Source: Blautia sp. (GTDB lineage Bacteria > Bacillota > Clostridia > Lachnospirales > Lachnospiraceae). From it: DNA of 64,000 nucleotides. The stretch covers positions 1 through 64,000 of the forward strand of contig JAETNR010000020.1 of the NCBI GenBank assembly GCA_021772055.1, read 5' to 3'. Made by a program: the position numbers and the translations under genes. The stretch's first letter is position 1. Every line of letters begins with the position of its first letter. Below are positions 38,401 through 47,715 of this stretch, piece by piece. The notes below the pieces were generated by a model. It saw nothing but the letters and a program-made list of their open reading frames with translations. It made no database searches and was not told where the DNA came from.

Positions 38401-38770
38401 ATTTTACCTCGTCCAGATAGCCGGGCTTTTTCATCTGGCTCCCCAGATAAGGCAGGTCTTTTTGATGAAGCTGCACCATTTTCTTCAGAACCATGCTCTT
38501 CCCTGTTTCCTCCAAAAGCTTCCGGTTATCTCCCCCTACTTCCTCAAATACGCGGTAAGCCAGACGTTCAAAGCTTAAAATATCAATATTCAAGATTCCT
38601 TTTCCGGGGTGCATTTCCACCAGGGTTTTCTGAGTCTGCATGGTAAACTGTTCCGGAACGATCACATAATAATTCCCATCCGGATGCTTCATGGACTCCT
38701 CTATGATCTTTTGGTAGGAAAAATAGGACTTTCCGGCCCCGGAGCTTCCGATAATAAATTGTAATGACAT
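35450..38770 (-). CDS. addB: ATP-dependent helicase/nuclease subunit B
   Basis: IIGSSGAGKSYFSYQKI, VKVIDYKTGNTSFDL nuclease motif, C-terminal CTYCPYQNVCGFD Fe-S cysteines; adjacent to addA. Confidence 0.96.
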   Translation of the reverse strand: MSLQFIIGSSGAGKSYFSYQKIIEESMKHPDGNYYVIVPEQFTMQTQKTLVEMHPGKGILNIDILSFERLAYRVFEEVGGDNRKLLEETGKSMVLKKMVQLHQKDLPYLGSQMKKPGYLDEVKSLISEFMQYDVREEALDQMLEKARDKKLLQMKLKDVGTLYQAFLSYLEGHYMTGEEVLDVLLNVLSLSEKMKGSVLLLDGFTGFTPIQNKVLRELLAICRKIYVTVTLDERENPFAIGKPHQLFYMSRKMIHTLAGLTKDVEEPILIQRGEHSRFSKSPALGFMEQHLFRYRRAVYEKEQQEIRIFSAKSPLKEMEETARRISRLVRERGYRYGEIAMITGNLEEYAGIAGQVLKEAGIPYFLDEKHTVLMNPFVEYLRAALEMVVKGFPYESVFRYLRCGMSDIRREETDRLENYVIALGIRGYRRWSEKWVRIYQGMAPEAIQEINEIRERFVGEVQILKEGFSGGKKTIREYCRCLYEFIVKSRIQEKLKERELLFARAGDKAMEKEYAQIYGIIMNLLDKMVEILGEENVSRLEFQQLLETGLAEAKVALIPPSMDQILIGDMERTRLKDIKALFFIGVNEGSIPKKADAGGILTEMDRDFFKEQEIELAPSPKEQMNIQRFYLYLNLTKPREHLCLSYSRSNAKGEAAGPAYLIGSLQNLYPGLVVEQAEEQNQPLAQLETPGTSLDYFLEGLTEGKKEDPVFQELYSWYLRSPEYGPVVRRLVDAAFFKKPVDCISKSVAKVLYGEVSPYSATRLERFSACAFAHFLRYGLKLTERAEYEFRAMDMGNIIHRSLEDFAAEVQKNGLEWKSLGDEDRDRIADICLDRIALDYGNTILQSNARNQYMIRRTRRILKRTVWALQEQLKQGEFQPEGFEVAFGGGRIDRVDVLEEENRVLVKVIDYKTGNTSFDLLALYHGLQLQLMIYLDGAVQVEKKKHPKKEVQPAGIFYYNVKDPMIQENMEADVEKVTGEILKELKMNGLAQADREVAEKMDRTLSSLPVTLNKDGSFRKNASVASREQFDILNRYVKKKIAGIRSSIMEGEAEIAPYELDKKNACTYCPYQNVCGFDKKMPGYDFRRLKKFSDEDLWKAFAEEVQ

Positions 38771-38944
38771 AGGTGGTACCTCCTGATGTTTCGCTTGTGC
38801 GCATTACGTATTCCCCAAAATTATGCCCAAAGGCATATGTTCCCATTATACCACAAGGGCATATTCTCTGACAGAAAAAAAATCCAAGAATAAATTTCCT
38901 TTTTCCGTAATAGGATATAGAAAGTAAGACAGGAGGCGCGTGCT

Positions 38945-39385
38945 ATGAGTTCCAAAACGAAAATTGTTGTATTACATATGAAGGAAGTGGTTTATACAGC
39001 CATCTTTCTGTTTCTTGCCCTTGCACTTGGGGTGCTTGTTTTTTTTATGTTCGGTCCCGGGAAAAGCATGACAGCTTCTTCGGAAGCGGCAGGGCAGTAT
39101 ACCCCCGGAGTCTACCGCTCCTCAATTGAACTGAATAACAATACTTTTGATGTGGAAGTGACGGTTGATGCAGAGCGGATCAAATCCATCCAGCTTGTAA
39201 ACTTAAGTGAAAGCACTTCTGCCATGTTTCCCCTGATGGAACCGGCACTGGTGTCTCTTGCCAGCCAGATCTACTCCACCCAGTCACTGGAGGGGATCGA
39301 GTACCCCTCTGACCAGAAATACACTTCCCTGATGCTTCTGGATGCCATTAAAGATGCTGTGGGCAAAGCAGCAGCGGAACAATAA
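38945..39385 (+). CDS. Membrane-anchored small protein, possible FMN-binding-domain-like
   Basis: One N-terminal TM; C-terminal GQYTPGVYRSSIELNNNTFDVEVTVDAERIKSIQLVNLSES resembles secreted FMN-binding-type domains. Confidence 0.5.
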   Translation: MSSKTKIVVLHMKEVVYTAIFLFLALALGVLVFFMFGPGKSMTASSEAAGQYTPGVYRSSIELNNNTFDVEVTVDAERIKSIQLVNLSESTSAMFPLMEPALVSLASQIYSTQSLEGIEYPSDQKYTSLMLLDAIKDAVGKAAAEQ

Positions 39386-39442
39386 AATTTCCGGGGGAAA
39401 TAGTCGGACCTGAGTCACAGCCTCCCAAAAAACAGGCAGCAT

Positions 39443-39491
39443 AAAAGGGCTGCCGGGAAAGAAATCATGAGAGATTCCCGGCAGCCCTTTT
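39443..39491. terminator. Bidirectional terminator
   Basis: aaaagggctgccggga/tcccggcagccctttt perfect 16-bp arms between convergent genes. Confidence 0.85.
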
Positions 39492-39511
39492 CGGTATATT
39501 AATTCGTTATG

Positions 39512-41443
39512 TTATTGCAGCTCTTCTGCCTGATCAAGCCAGTGTTTTGCGCAGGCATCACTTGGCATACGAAGATCGCCTCTCGGGGAAACGGCAACGC
39601 TTCCAACCTTTGGTCCGTCCGGAAGGCAGGAACGTTTAAACTGCTGCTGGAAAAACCGTTTATAAAATATCTTCAGCCATTTCAAAATCGTTTCCTTATC
39701 ATATTCCCCTTCAAAAGCCTGCAGAGCCAGACGGTAAATCTTTTTAGGCGGGAAAGTCCAGCGGAGCATATAATACAGGAAGAAGTCATGAAGCTCATAG
39801 GGACCTACCAGATCTTCCGTTTTCTGGGCGATCACTCCATCTTTGGGAGGAAGAAGTTCCGGACTTACCGGAGTATCCAGAATATCCAGAAGAACCTCGT
39901 TAAGCTTTTCATCTCCGCAGGTATCCGCAAAATACCGTACCAGATGGCGCACCAGGGTTTTTGGCACGGAACAGTTCACTGCATACATGGACATATGGTC
40001 CCCATTATAAGTAGCCCAGCCAAGAGCCAGCTCCGAAAGATCCCCTGTTCCAATGACAATGCCGCCGGACTGGTTGGCAATGTCCATCAGAATCTGGGTC
40101 CGTTCACGGGCCTGGCTGTTTTCGTAGGTAACGTCGTGTACTTCCGGCTCATGCCCGATATCCCGGAAATGAATATTCACGGCTTCTTTGATATTGACCT
40201 CTTTCAGTTCCGCTCCAAGGCGTTCACTTAGCACACATGCATTGTGGTAGGTTCTGTCTGTGGTGCCAAAGCAGGGCATCGTCACTGCGGTAATCTTCTT
40301 CCTGTCCATGCCAAGCATGTCAAAGGCCCGGACAGTTACCAGCAGAGCCAGCGTAGAATCCAATCCTCCGGAAAGGCCGATCACCGCGTTCTGGCAGTGA
40401 ATATGGGCAAGACGTTTTTTCAGCCCCATCGCCTGGATGTTTAGAATTTCGTCGCAGCGCCTGTCCCGCTCTTCCTTCACTCCCGGCACAAAAGGCCTGG
40501 AAGCAATCTTTCTGGAAAGCACAGTCTCGCAGATGGTAAGATGGAAAAGTTTCTCCTGATAAACAGGCTCCATTTTTCCTTCCTCCTCATCAGAGGAAAA
40601 CCGGAACGTGGTCATTCTTCTTCTTTCATTGACCAGGCGCTGAATGTCCACTTCCCCATAGGTGATCCCATTCACAAACCGTCTGCTTTCTCCCAGGATA
40701 CTGCCATTCTCTGCAATCAGGTTCTGCCCTCCGTAAACCACATCCTGGGTGGATTCTCCCTCCCCTGCAGTGGCATAAATGTAGCCGCAGATCAGCCGTG
40801 CAGACTGGCTGCTCACGAGACTTCTGCGGTAGGAATCCTTTCCTACCACCTCATCGCTTGCGGACAGATTTACCATGAGATTCGCCCCATGATACACATG
40901 TCCCACGCTTGGCGGGTCAGCTGCCCAAAGATCCTCGCAGATTTCCACCCCGATTTTCAGACCAGGCATCTCTATACAGGAGAAAAGCAGATAAGGGGAA
41001 ACAGGCACCTCCCCTTTCAGGAAAACTGTTCCGTTCACATTTTTTCCGGAAGAAAAATAACGTCCCTCATAAAATTCATTATAATTGGGAAGGTAAATTT
41101 TCGGCACAATACCAAGAATCTCCCCGCGGCAGAGAGCCGCTGCCGCATTATACAGCTTCCCTTTATATTCCAGCGGAAGCCCTGCAAAAAGCACTGCATC
41201 CACCTCCGCCGTCTCTTCCGCGATGCGAAGGAGCTGCTCTTTTGCCGTATCCAGAAGCAGTTCCTGCCAGAACAGGTCCCCGCAGGTATATCCCGTAATA
41301 CTAAGCTCCGGCATCACAATGACCTTCGCTCCCTGCGCACCTGCCTCCTTCGCCGATCGGATGATTTCCTCTGCATTATATTCACAATCCGCCACTCTGA
41401 CATTTGGGGTGCAGGCAGCAACCTTGATAAATCCGTCTCTCAT
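39512..41443 (-). CDS. nadE: Glutamine-dependent NAD+ synthetase
   Basis: N-terminal nitrilase domain (VIVMPELSITGYTCGDLF) plus synthetase GLSGGLDSTLALLV. Confidence 0.95.
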   Translation of the reverse strand: MRDGFIKVAACTPNVRVADCEYNAEEIIRSAKEAGAQGAKVIVMPELSITGYTCGDLFWQELLLDTAKEQLLRIAEETAEVDAVLFAGLPLEYKGKLYNAAAALCRGEILGIVPKIYLPNYNEFYEGRYFSSGKNVNGTVFLKGEVPVSPYLLFSCIEMPGLKIGVEICEDLWAADPPSVGHVYHGANLMVNLSASDEVVGKDSYRRSLVSSQSARLICGYIYATAGEGESTQDVVYGGQNLIAENGSILGESRRFVNGITYGEVDIQRLVNERRRMTTFRFSSDEEEGKMEPVYQEKLFHLTICETVLSRKIASRPFVPGVKEERDRRCDEILNIQAMGLKKRLAHIHCQNAVIGLSGGLDSTLALLVTVRAFDMLGMDRKKITAVTMPCFGTTDRTYHNACVLSERLGAELKEVNIKEAVNIHFRDIGHEPEVHDVTYENSQARERTQILMDIANQSGGIVIGTGDLSELALGWATYNGDHMSMYAVNCSVPKTLVRHLVRYFADTCGDEKLNEVLLDILDTPVSPELLPPKDGVIAQKTEDLVGPYELHDFFLYYMLRWTFPPKKIYRLALQAFEGEYDKETILKWLKIFYKRFFQQQFKRSCLPDGPKVGSVAVSPRGDLRMPSDACAKHWLDQAEELQ

Positions 41444-41474
41444 GACTCTTTCCTCTCTTTATTTAGCCTTCTTT

Positions 41475-42356
41475 TCAGCGTTTGCTTTTCCGAAGGATTT
41501 CCTTTAACTCTTCCACATGGAATACATAATTGCTGTTGCAGAAATGACAGTTCAGCTCCACATCCTTGCCTTCCTGGATCATCTCATTCAGTTCCTTACG
41601 CCCAACGCTGATCAGAGCTCTCTCCACACGGCTTTTGCTGCAGTTACAGTAGAAGCTGGTGGGGACACGATCGCTGATTTCCACATCAAATCCCTCCAGC
41701 GCTTTTTCCAGAAGGGTTTCCGGCGTATACCCCTCTTCCAGAAGGGAGGTCACGGAGCTGATGTTCTGCACATTTTTTTCCAGCCGGTCTATGGTGGACT
41801 CTTCTGCAAAAGGCATCACCTGCAGGATAAATCCTCCTGCCTGGCGGACCGTATTATCCTTATTCATCAAAACCCCAAGTCCCACTGCAGAAGGTACCTG
41901 CTCACTGGTTGCAAAATAATAGGTGAGATCTTCCGCAATTTCACTGGTCTGCAAAGCCACCTGCCCAAGATAGGGTTCCTTCAGCCCCAGATCCTTGATC
42001 ACATTCAAAAATCCCACGCCAACGGCGCCTGCCACATCCAGCTTTCCCTTTGCATTGGCAGGAATGCAGACATTGGGATTTCCCACATAGCCCTTCACGC
42101 GGCCTTTAGAGTCCGCTGTTACGGTAATTCCGTTCAAAGGCCCGCCTGCCTTGATCTGCAGTGTGAGGATATCCTTTTCCCCTTTCATCATCACGCCCAT
42201 CATAGCCCCCGCGGTCAGCAGGCGCCCCAGGGCAGCGGTTGCCACAGGGCTTGTATTATGCGCCTTTCTGGCAGTTTCCACAACATCCTTTGTCACAGCC
42301 GCAAACGCGCGCACCTGCTGGTTTGCAGCCATTGCTCTTACAATATAATCACTCAT
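41475..42356 (-). CDS. hslO: Hsp33 redox-regulated chaperone
   Basis: Hsp33 pattern and C-terminal CxC...CxxC (YCNCSKSRVERAL...LNCHFCNSNYVF). Confidence 0.95.
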   Translation of the reverse strand: MSDYIVRAMAANQQVRAFAAVTKDVVETARKAHNTSPVATAALGRLLTAGAMMGVMMKGEKDILTLQIKAGGPLNGITVTADSKGRVKGYVGNPNVCIPANAKGKLDVAGAVGVGFLNVIKDLGLKEPYLGQVALQTSEIAEDLTYYFATSEQVPSAVGLGVLMNKDNTVRQAGGFILQVMPFAEESTIDRLEKNVQNISSVTSLLEEGYTPETLLEKALEGFDVEISDRVPTSFYCNCSKSRVERALISVGRKELNEMIQEGKDVELNCHFCNSNYVFHVEELKEILRKSKR

Positions 42357-42387
42357 GCTCTTTGTACCTCTTCTATCTCACTATATT

Positions 42388-43182
42388 TTATTCTGTCCTG
42401 AAAGGAACCTGGGATTTTCCTTTTTCCCGCGCAACAAATGTCAGCCGTTCACTATCCCTCCTGGGCGCTTCCAAAGTATACCCGTCGTAAACCGCCAGAA
42501 ATTCCATGCCTGCCTTTTCCAGCAAGTTCTTCACACATTCCATCGTATAGGCTCTCTGGTAATGAACCTCTTCCTCCTTTTCATACAGCCCGTCTTCCCT
42601 GGATAAAAATAATGCCAGCTCATAAACATTGATCCCGGTCTCCGGATCATAGCTGTTTTCCCAGATAAAACTGCAGTCCTCCCGGTTTTCCGCAATGGTG
42701 CGGTCTCCCAGGATTTCCTCATATTTATAAACCGTATTGATATCGAAGATCAGAATTCCGCCGGGATCAAGATAGTTGTTGGCAAGCTGAAACACCCTGA
42801 GCAGTTCCTCCTCTTCCGTCACATAATTCATACTGTCACATACACTTATGATTGCCCGCACAGTACCATATAATTCAAACTCCTGCATATCCTGCAAAAG
42901 ATACAGAATGTCATGTCCGGATTCCACACGCTTCTCCATAGCCTCCGCCAGCATTTCCCCGGAATTATCCACTCCGATCATGTCATAGCCTGCTTCTGAG
43001 AGCAATTCCGTCATCGTCCCCGTTCCGCAGCCAAGCTCCAGAACAAGTCCGTCAAAGATACCGTATTCTTTCAGGCGCTCTTTCAGAAAGTCCGCCCATG
43101 CTTCATAATTTACGTTATCCATCAAAATATCGTAAACAGAAGCAAATGCCCCATAGCTACAAAATTCCTCCGCTTTTTCCAC
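42388..43182 (-). CDS. Class I SAM-dependent methyltransferase
   Basis: VLELGCGTGTMTELLSEAGYDMIGVDNSGEML. Confidence 0.9.
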   Translation of the reverse strand: MEKAEEFCSYGAFASVYDILMDNVNYEAWADFLKERLKEYGIFDGLVLELGCGTGTMTELLSEAGYDMIGVDNSGEMLAEAMEKRVESGHDILYLLQDMQEFELYGTVRAIISVCDSMNYVTEEEELLRVFQLANNYLDPGGILIFDINTVYKYEEILGDRTIAENREDCSFIWENSYDPETGINVYELALFLSREDGLYEKEEEVHYQRAYTMECVKNLLEKAGMEFLAVYDGYTLEAPRRDSERLTFVAREKGKSQVPFRTE

Positions 43183-43232
43183 TTTTTCAACCTCACTTTA
43201 TCACTAAATTCCATTCTCAGCAGCACAACAGA

Positions 43233-44507
43233 TTAAATTAACCAGACCGGCACATACCAGTTTTTTTCATCCACCGGCAGCAAATCGTTTGCCATGCAGA
43301 TCACGCTCCCTGTCCCGATCTCCACTTTTAATGATTCCAAATCTCCGAAAGCCGCTTCACGAGTTACAGGCTCTAAAACATTAAAATTCTTAATTGCTGT
43401 TTTTCCGGGGGACGCCGCTTTTTTTATTTCTATCGGGGAAAGTACACCGTTCTGATAAATCAGCAGATCGATTTCCTTTTGGTCTTTATCCCTGTAATAG
43501 AATATGGGAGGCTCTTTCCCTGCGTTCAGATAGCTCTTATAGATTTCTGAAAACACATAACTTTCAAAGAACGCCCCGGACATTGCTCCTTTTTCCAATA
43601 CTTCTGGATTTCCCCATTTTAAAAGATAGGCCGCCAGGCCGGTATCTAAAAAGTGAAGGAGCGGCATTTTCACAGCACGTTTCAGCGCATTGTTGTGATA
43701 TGGCTGCACAAGAGCAATCACATGAGATGATACCAAAATAGAAAGCCATTTTTTTGCTGTTGGTGCCGAAATACCGGCAGCACTTGCCAATTCTTCATAG
43801 ACAACAGGCTTTGAGGTATGTGCGGCAACAATCGTCATAAAATTATAAAACTGCATTTCATCAGCAACCTGTGCAAGATTGCGAATGTCTCTCTGCAAGT
43901 ACGTATCTACATAGGAGCGGTAATAAGTCTCCCAATCCACATTTTCATCTGCGTAAAGCTCCGGCATGGATCCTTTGAAAATTCTGCCGTAAATTTCGTT
44001 CAAACCTTTTGGTGTTCGTTCAGATAAGCGATTCATTAAATATGCCGTGTCCGTCTGAAACGGCTCACTTGGTTCCTGATAAATTTCTGCATCTGACAAT
44101 CCCAATAAATTCACAATGCCGACCCGTCCCGCAAGACTCTCGCTGACATTTTTCATCAGACGGAAAACCTGCGATCCCGTAATCCAGAAATCACCTTTTC
44201 TTTTGGTACGGTCCACACTCATTTTGATATAGGGCAGTAGTTCTGTTGCATACTGAATTTCATCGATCAGTACCGGTGGGGAATATCTTTGCAGAAATAA
44301 TGCAGGATCATGTTTTGCCAAATATCTTACATCAGGATCGTCCAGAGTTACATATTTTCGTTCTACACTCGTATCTCTCTGTATTTCCGCCAATTTTTGC
44401 AGCAAGGTTGTTTTTCCAACCTGCCTTGGCCCAGTCACTAACAGCACAGGAAACATTTTGGAAATCCTTACAACTGTTTCTTCTACAGCCCGTTTTATAT
44501 ATGCCAT
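43233..44507 (-). CDS. AAA-family ATPase with DUF4143-type C-terminal domain
   Basis: LLVTGPRQVGKTTLLQKL, LIDEIQYATELLPYIK, C-terminal YYRDKDQKEIDLLIYQNGVLSPIEIKKAASP. Confidence 0.9.
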   Translation of the reverse strand: MAYIKRAVEETVVRISKMFPVLLVTGPRQVGKTTLLQKLAEIQRDTSVERKYVTLDDPDVRYLAKHDPALFLQRYSPPVLIDEIQYATELLPYIKMSVDRTKRKGDFWITGSQVFRLMKNVSESLAGRVGIVNLLGLSDAEIYQEPSEPFQTDTAYLMNRLSERTPKGLNEIYGRIFKGSMPELYADENVDWETYYRSYVDTYLQRDIRNLAQVADEMQFYNFMTIVAAHTSKPVVYEELASAAGISAPTAKKWLSILVSSHVIALVQPYHNNALKRAVKMPLLHFLDTGLAAYLLKWGNPEVLEKGAMSGAFFESYVFSEIYKSYLNAGKEPPIFYYRDKDQKEIDLLIYQNGVLSPIEIKKAASPGKTAIKNFNVLEPVTREAAFGDLESLKVEIGTGSVICMANDLLPVDEKNWYVPVWLI

Positions 44508-44687
44508 GATGATCTCTCCCTTCCATTACAGTATCAGCAATTTCGGTAAGAATATTCGTCTAAACCAAACTATGGTTTTATTATAGCCAGATTTTGGGCC
44601 GTTGTCAATGGAGAGCTTACTTAAGCAAAATCAAACACCAGAAGAGATTCCTCCCGGAAACTCCCCTGGTGCTTTTTTGTTCCTTCG

Positions 44688-45710
44688 TTATTCTACAGGC
44701 ATATAATATACGTCTGCTGCTTCACCGTGATAATAGTAATCCACGCCATCCTGGTCGTAGACATCTTCGTCATTGACAAATTCATAGGTGTTTCCATTCA
44801 CGTCCACCCAGTTTCCGTTTCCGTCCGGTGTGATGACGAGAGGAGAACCATCGGAATTGCGGTAAATGGTTCTGGTCTGGCTGGTATCCGTAAGCTGGGC
44901 ATCACTGAAGCCGCCGTTCACGATTCCGGAACCTGAACCGCCGGAAGTCTGGCCTTCTCCGCTCTGACCTTCCGTGCCCTCGTCTTCTGTTCCTTCGCCT
45001 TCTGTTCCCGTACTGCTGCCTGTGCCGGCTTCACCGCCTGCGCCGGAAGCGCTTCCCGGTGCCGCACTCTTCAGAGAGGAATCTCCCACAATGGCAAAGG
45101 ATTCGATGGCCTCCCGGATTCCTGCAAGTGCCTCCTCTGTTTTGGCAGAGCCTACGATCGTGTAATATTCATCTGCATTGGCAAACACCTTATTCACCAC
45201 ATAGGCATATCCGTTACTCTTCTCTGTATTGAGCATTTTCGTCACATAGCTGTAAACATTGACGCCGTTCGCATCCACTGCGGAATAATCCTGAATCTCA
45301 AAATCAGTTCCCTGCACAAGATCAGAAGCCTGTTCCAGGGTAACTGCCATATCCAGGGTGCTTGGAAGCACCGCAACGGACATATCCTCTTCCCCTGCTC
45401 CATGGGTGATCAGGATCCTTCCCTGTTCCGGAGATTCAAAACTGTACATACCAGCTTCATCTGTCTTATTTGCCCAGGTTGCATCCGGAAGCTTCATGGA
45501 AATCGCCTTATCCCTGGACTGGTAAATACTGGTCTGGGCATCCGGGGCAATGGTCGGTGTGGGCTCAGGCGTAGCCGTAGGTTCCGGTGTGGGAGTAACC
45601 TCCACCGCAATATCTTCTTTATCCTCATCTTTATCAAATATGCAGGCAGAAAATGCGCATGACATGGTAAGAGTCAATGCAATGATCGTAAATGTTTTTC
45701 TATTTCTCAT
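44688..45710 (-). CDS. Putative lipoprotein with Pro/Thr/Glu and Gly/Ser/Glu linkers
   Basis: Lipobox-like MSCAFSAC, linker VEVTPTPEPTATPEPTPTIAP, second linker GTEGEGTEDEGTEGQSGEGQ. Confidence 0.65.
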   Translation of the reverse strand: MRNRKTFTIIALTLTMSCAFSACIFDKDEDKEDIAVEVTPTPEPTATPEPTPTIAPDAQTSIYQSRDKAISMKLPDATWANKTDEAGMYSFESPEQGRILITHGAGEEDMSVAVLPSTLDMAVTLEQASDLVQGTDFEIQDYSAVDANGVNVYSYVTKMLNTEKSNGYAYVVNKVFANADEYYTIVGSAKTEEALAGIREAIESFAIVGDSSLKSAAPGSASGAGGEAGTGSSTGTEGEGTEDEGTEGQSGEGQTSGGSGSGIVNGGFSDAQLTDTSQTRTIYRNSDGSPLVITPDGNGNWVDVNGNTYEFVNDEDVYDQDGVDYYYHGEAADVYYMPVE

Positions 45711-45855
45711 AAGGGGCCTCCTTCATTTTTCTTCTCTATTACTTTTGTACATTTTACAATTTTATTACAAAAATGTCAACAAATTTTAAGTGTTACACTT
45801 GTGAAAAAACTATGAAAAACCCTTCCCTGCCCCGTGAGATGAAAACTGCAGCTAA

Positions 45856-45882
45856 CAAAAAGGAGCCACAGGCTGCGGCTCC
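45856..45882 (-). terminator. Intrinsic terminator of the ABC importer operon
   Basis: Minus strand GGAGCCGCAGCCTGTGGCTCCTTTTTG. Confidence 0.75.
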
Positions 45883-45895
45883 CTCCGGAATGTTC

Positions 45896-46714
45896 TTATT
45901 CTTTTACTGCACCTGATGTCATTCCGCCTACAATATATTTCTGTCCGATCATATAAACAAGGATCACAGGAATACAGGTCAGCACGATATCTGCAAAAAT
46001 ATAGTTCCAGTTATTCTTATTTTTTCCGAAAAACTGATAGACTGCCATAGTCATTGGGAAAAGCTTGCTTTTGCTGGACAGATATAATGGTGTCAGGAAA
46101 TCGCTCCACACACCCATAAACTGCAGAATAAAGCAGGTAACCAGCGTTGGTTTCAAAAGCGGCATAATAATCCGGAAAAACAAGCTGATCGGCCCCGCAC
46201 CGTCAATTACTGCTGCCTCATCCAGTTCTACCGGAACAGAGGTGACAAAGTTCCGGATCGTAAATACGCAAAACGGGATCATGGCGCTTGTAAACACCAG
46301 AATAATTCCGACCCTGGTATCTGTCAGCTGTGCCGCAGAAAGCACACGCACCAAAGTAACATAGTTTACCGGGAAAAACAGTCCGCAAAGTACGAAATAG
46401 TATAAAAATACATTCAGCTTTGTACGTTTTCTGCACATTACAAATGCCGCCATCGAGCACAGTACCACGCCAAGGAAGGTTGCCACCAGGGCATAGGTAA
46501 GGCTGTTTACAAATCCCTGTATCAGCTTGCCCTGCTCGATTACCTCTATATAATTGCTAAACATCCACTCTGACGGAAGATGCAGGTTCATTCTTGCGGC
46601 CTCCGCCTTGGGCTTAAGGGAATTGATCAGAACCATATAAAAAGGTGCCAGAACCAAAAGGCACAGGAAAATGCAGACCACATGCTTTAAAGCTGTCTGA
46701 ATATTTTTCTTCAT
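45896..46714 (-). CDS. Carbohydrate ABC transporter permease (MalG-like)
   Basis: DEAAVIDGAGPISLFFRIIMPLLKPT motif; ends VGGMTSGAVKE. Confidence 0.9.
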   Translation of the reverse strand: MKKNIQTALKHVVCIFLCLLVLAPFYMVLINSLKPKAEAARMNLHLPSEWMFSNYIEVIEQGKLIQGFVNSLTYALVATFLGVVLCSMAAFVMCRKRTKLNVFLYYFVLCGLFFPVNYVTLVRVLSAAQLTDTRVGIILVFTSAMIPFCVFTIRNFVTSVPVELDEAAVIDGAGPISLFFRIIMPLLKPTLVTCFILQFMGVWSDFLTPLYLSSKSKLFPMTMAVYQFFGKNKNNWNYIFADIVLTCIPVILVYMIGQKYIVGGMTSGAVKE

Positions 46715-47595
46715 TACTGCTGCACCTCCTGTTTTCCTAATGTCTTCACAATAAATACACCGACCACAGCCGTAATTACCAAAAGCACGGTATTCAATGC
46801 AGTGGACATTCCATACTGGCCTCTGGAGTACAGCTGGAATGCATAAGTTGTCAGAACCTCTGTTGCATGTCCCGGGCCGCCGTTGGTAAGTACATAAACA
46901 ATATCAAATACTTTTAATCCATAAGTAATACCGAATACCAGGTTGATCATAATGGAACCTGTCAGCATCGGCAGCGTAACATAGCGAAGTCTCTGCCAGA
47001 AGTTGGCACCATCGATCTGTGCCGCTTCGTAGTAGGATTTCGGAATGGTATTTAATCCTGCAAGGAAGATGGTCATAACGTAGCCGATTCCTCGCCAGGC
47101 ATCCACACCGATGATGGATTTCCAGACCACATTCAGGTCAGATAACCATTTCAGCTTAAAAAGGTCCAGATGAACAGCCTCAAAGAACATATTTAAAAGA
47201 CCGTTATTGTAATTCAGAATAGATTTAAAAATAAGACCGATGATCACAAAGGGCAGAATGGACGGCAGATAAAGCACCGTACGGTAAAATCCCTGTCCCC
47301 GGAGCCCTTCCTGAAGCATAATCGCAATGAGAAGTGCAGGAATCAGCTTTACAATATTAGAAACAATGGTAAACATTAAAGTATGCCCGATACCGGAAAG
47401 ATAATTTTTATCGGACAGAAAAATTTCTTTGTAATTATCAAGCCCTACAAAATGGACGCCTGTCAGGACACTCCTGGAATTCCAGTCAGTTACAGAGTAT
47501 CCCACACCCATAAAGCTGGGGAGCAGGAAGAAAATAATATACAATGCCAGCGGCAGAATCAGGAACCACTGGGGATAAATCCTTTTTTTATTCAC
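46714..47595 (-). CDS. Carbohydrate ABC transporter permease (MalF-like)
   Basis: EAAQIDGANFWQRLRYVTLPMLTGS motif; 1-nt overlap with the next permease. Confidence 0.9.
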   Translation of the reverse strand: MNKKRIYPQWFLILPLALYIIFFLLPSFMGVGYSVTDWNSRSVLTGVHFVGLDNYKEIFLSDKNYLSGIGHTLMFTIVSNIVKLIPALLIAIMLQEGLRGQGFYRTVLYLPSILPFVIIGLIFKSILNYNNGLLNMFFEAVHLDLFKLKWLSDLNVVWKSIIGVDAWRGIGYVMTIFLAGLNTIPKSYYEAAQIDGANFWQRLRYVTLPMLTGSIMINLVFGITYGLKVFDIVYVLTNGGPGHATEVLTTYAFQLYSRGQYGMSTALNTVLLVITAVVGVFIVKTLGKQEVQQ

Positions 47596-47624
47596 GGAAA
47601 TGCCTCCCTTATTGATTTAGAATA

Positions 47625-47654
47625 AATGGTGCGGAGAAAATCCTCCGCACCATT
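47625..47654 (-). terminator. Attenuator/stabiliser hairpin between binding-protein and permease genes
   Basis: aatggtgcggag/ctccgcaccatt perfect 12-bp arms. Confidence 0.6.
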
Positions 47655-47715
47655 GTTAAACTGCATTCTATTCAGCCACAAGGCCTCCGGCTGTGCAAGC
47701 CTCAATCCGCCAGGA

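Noticed and set aside
41475-42356. Zinc cysteines in a possible novel regulator
   Set aside because: The overall sequence and CxC/CxxC end match Hsp33 (HslO)
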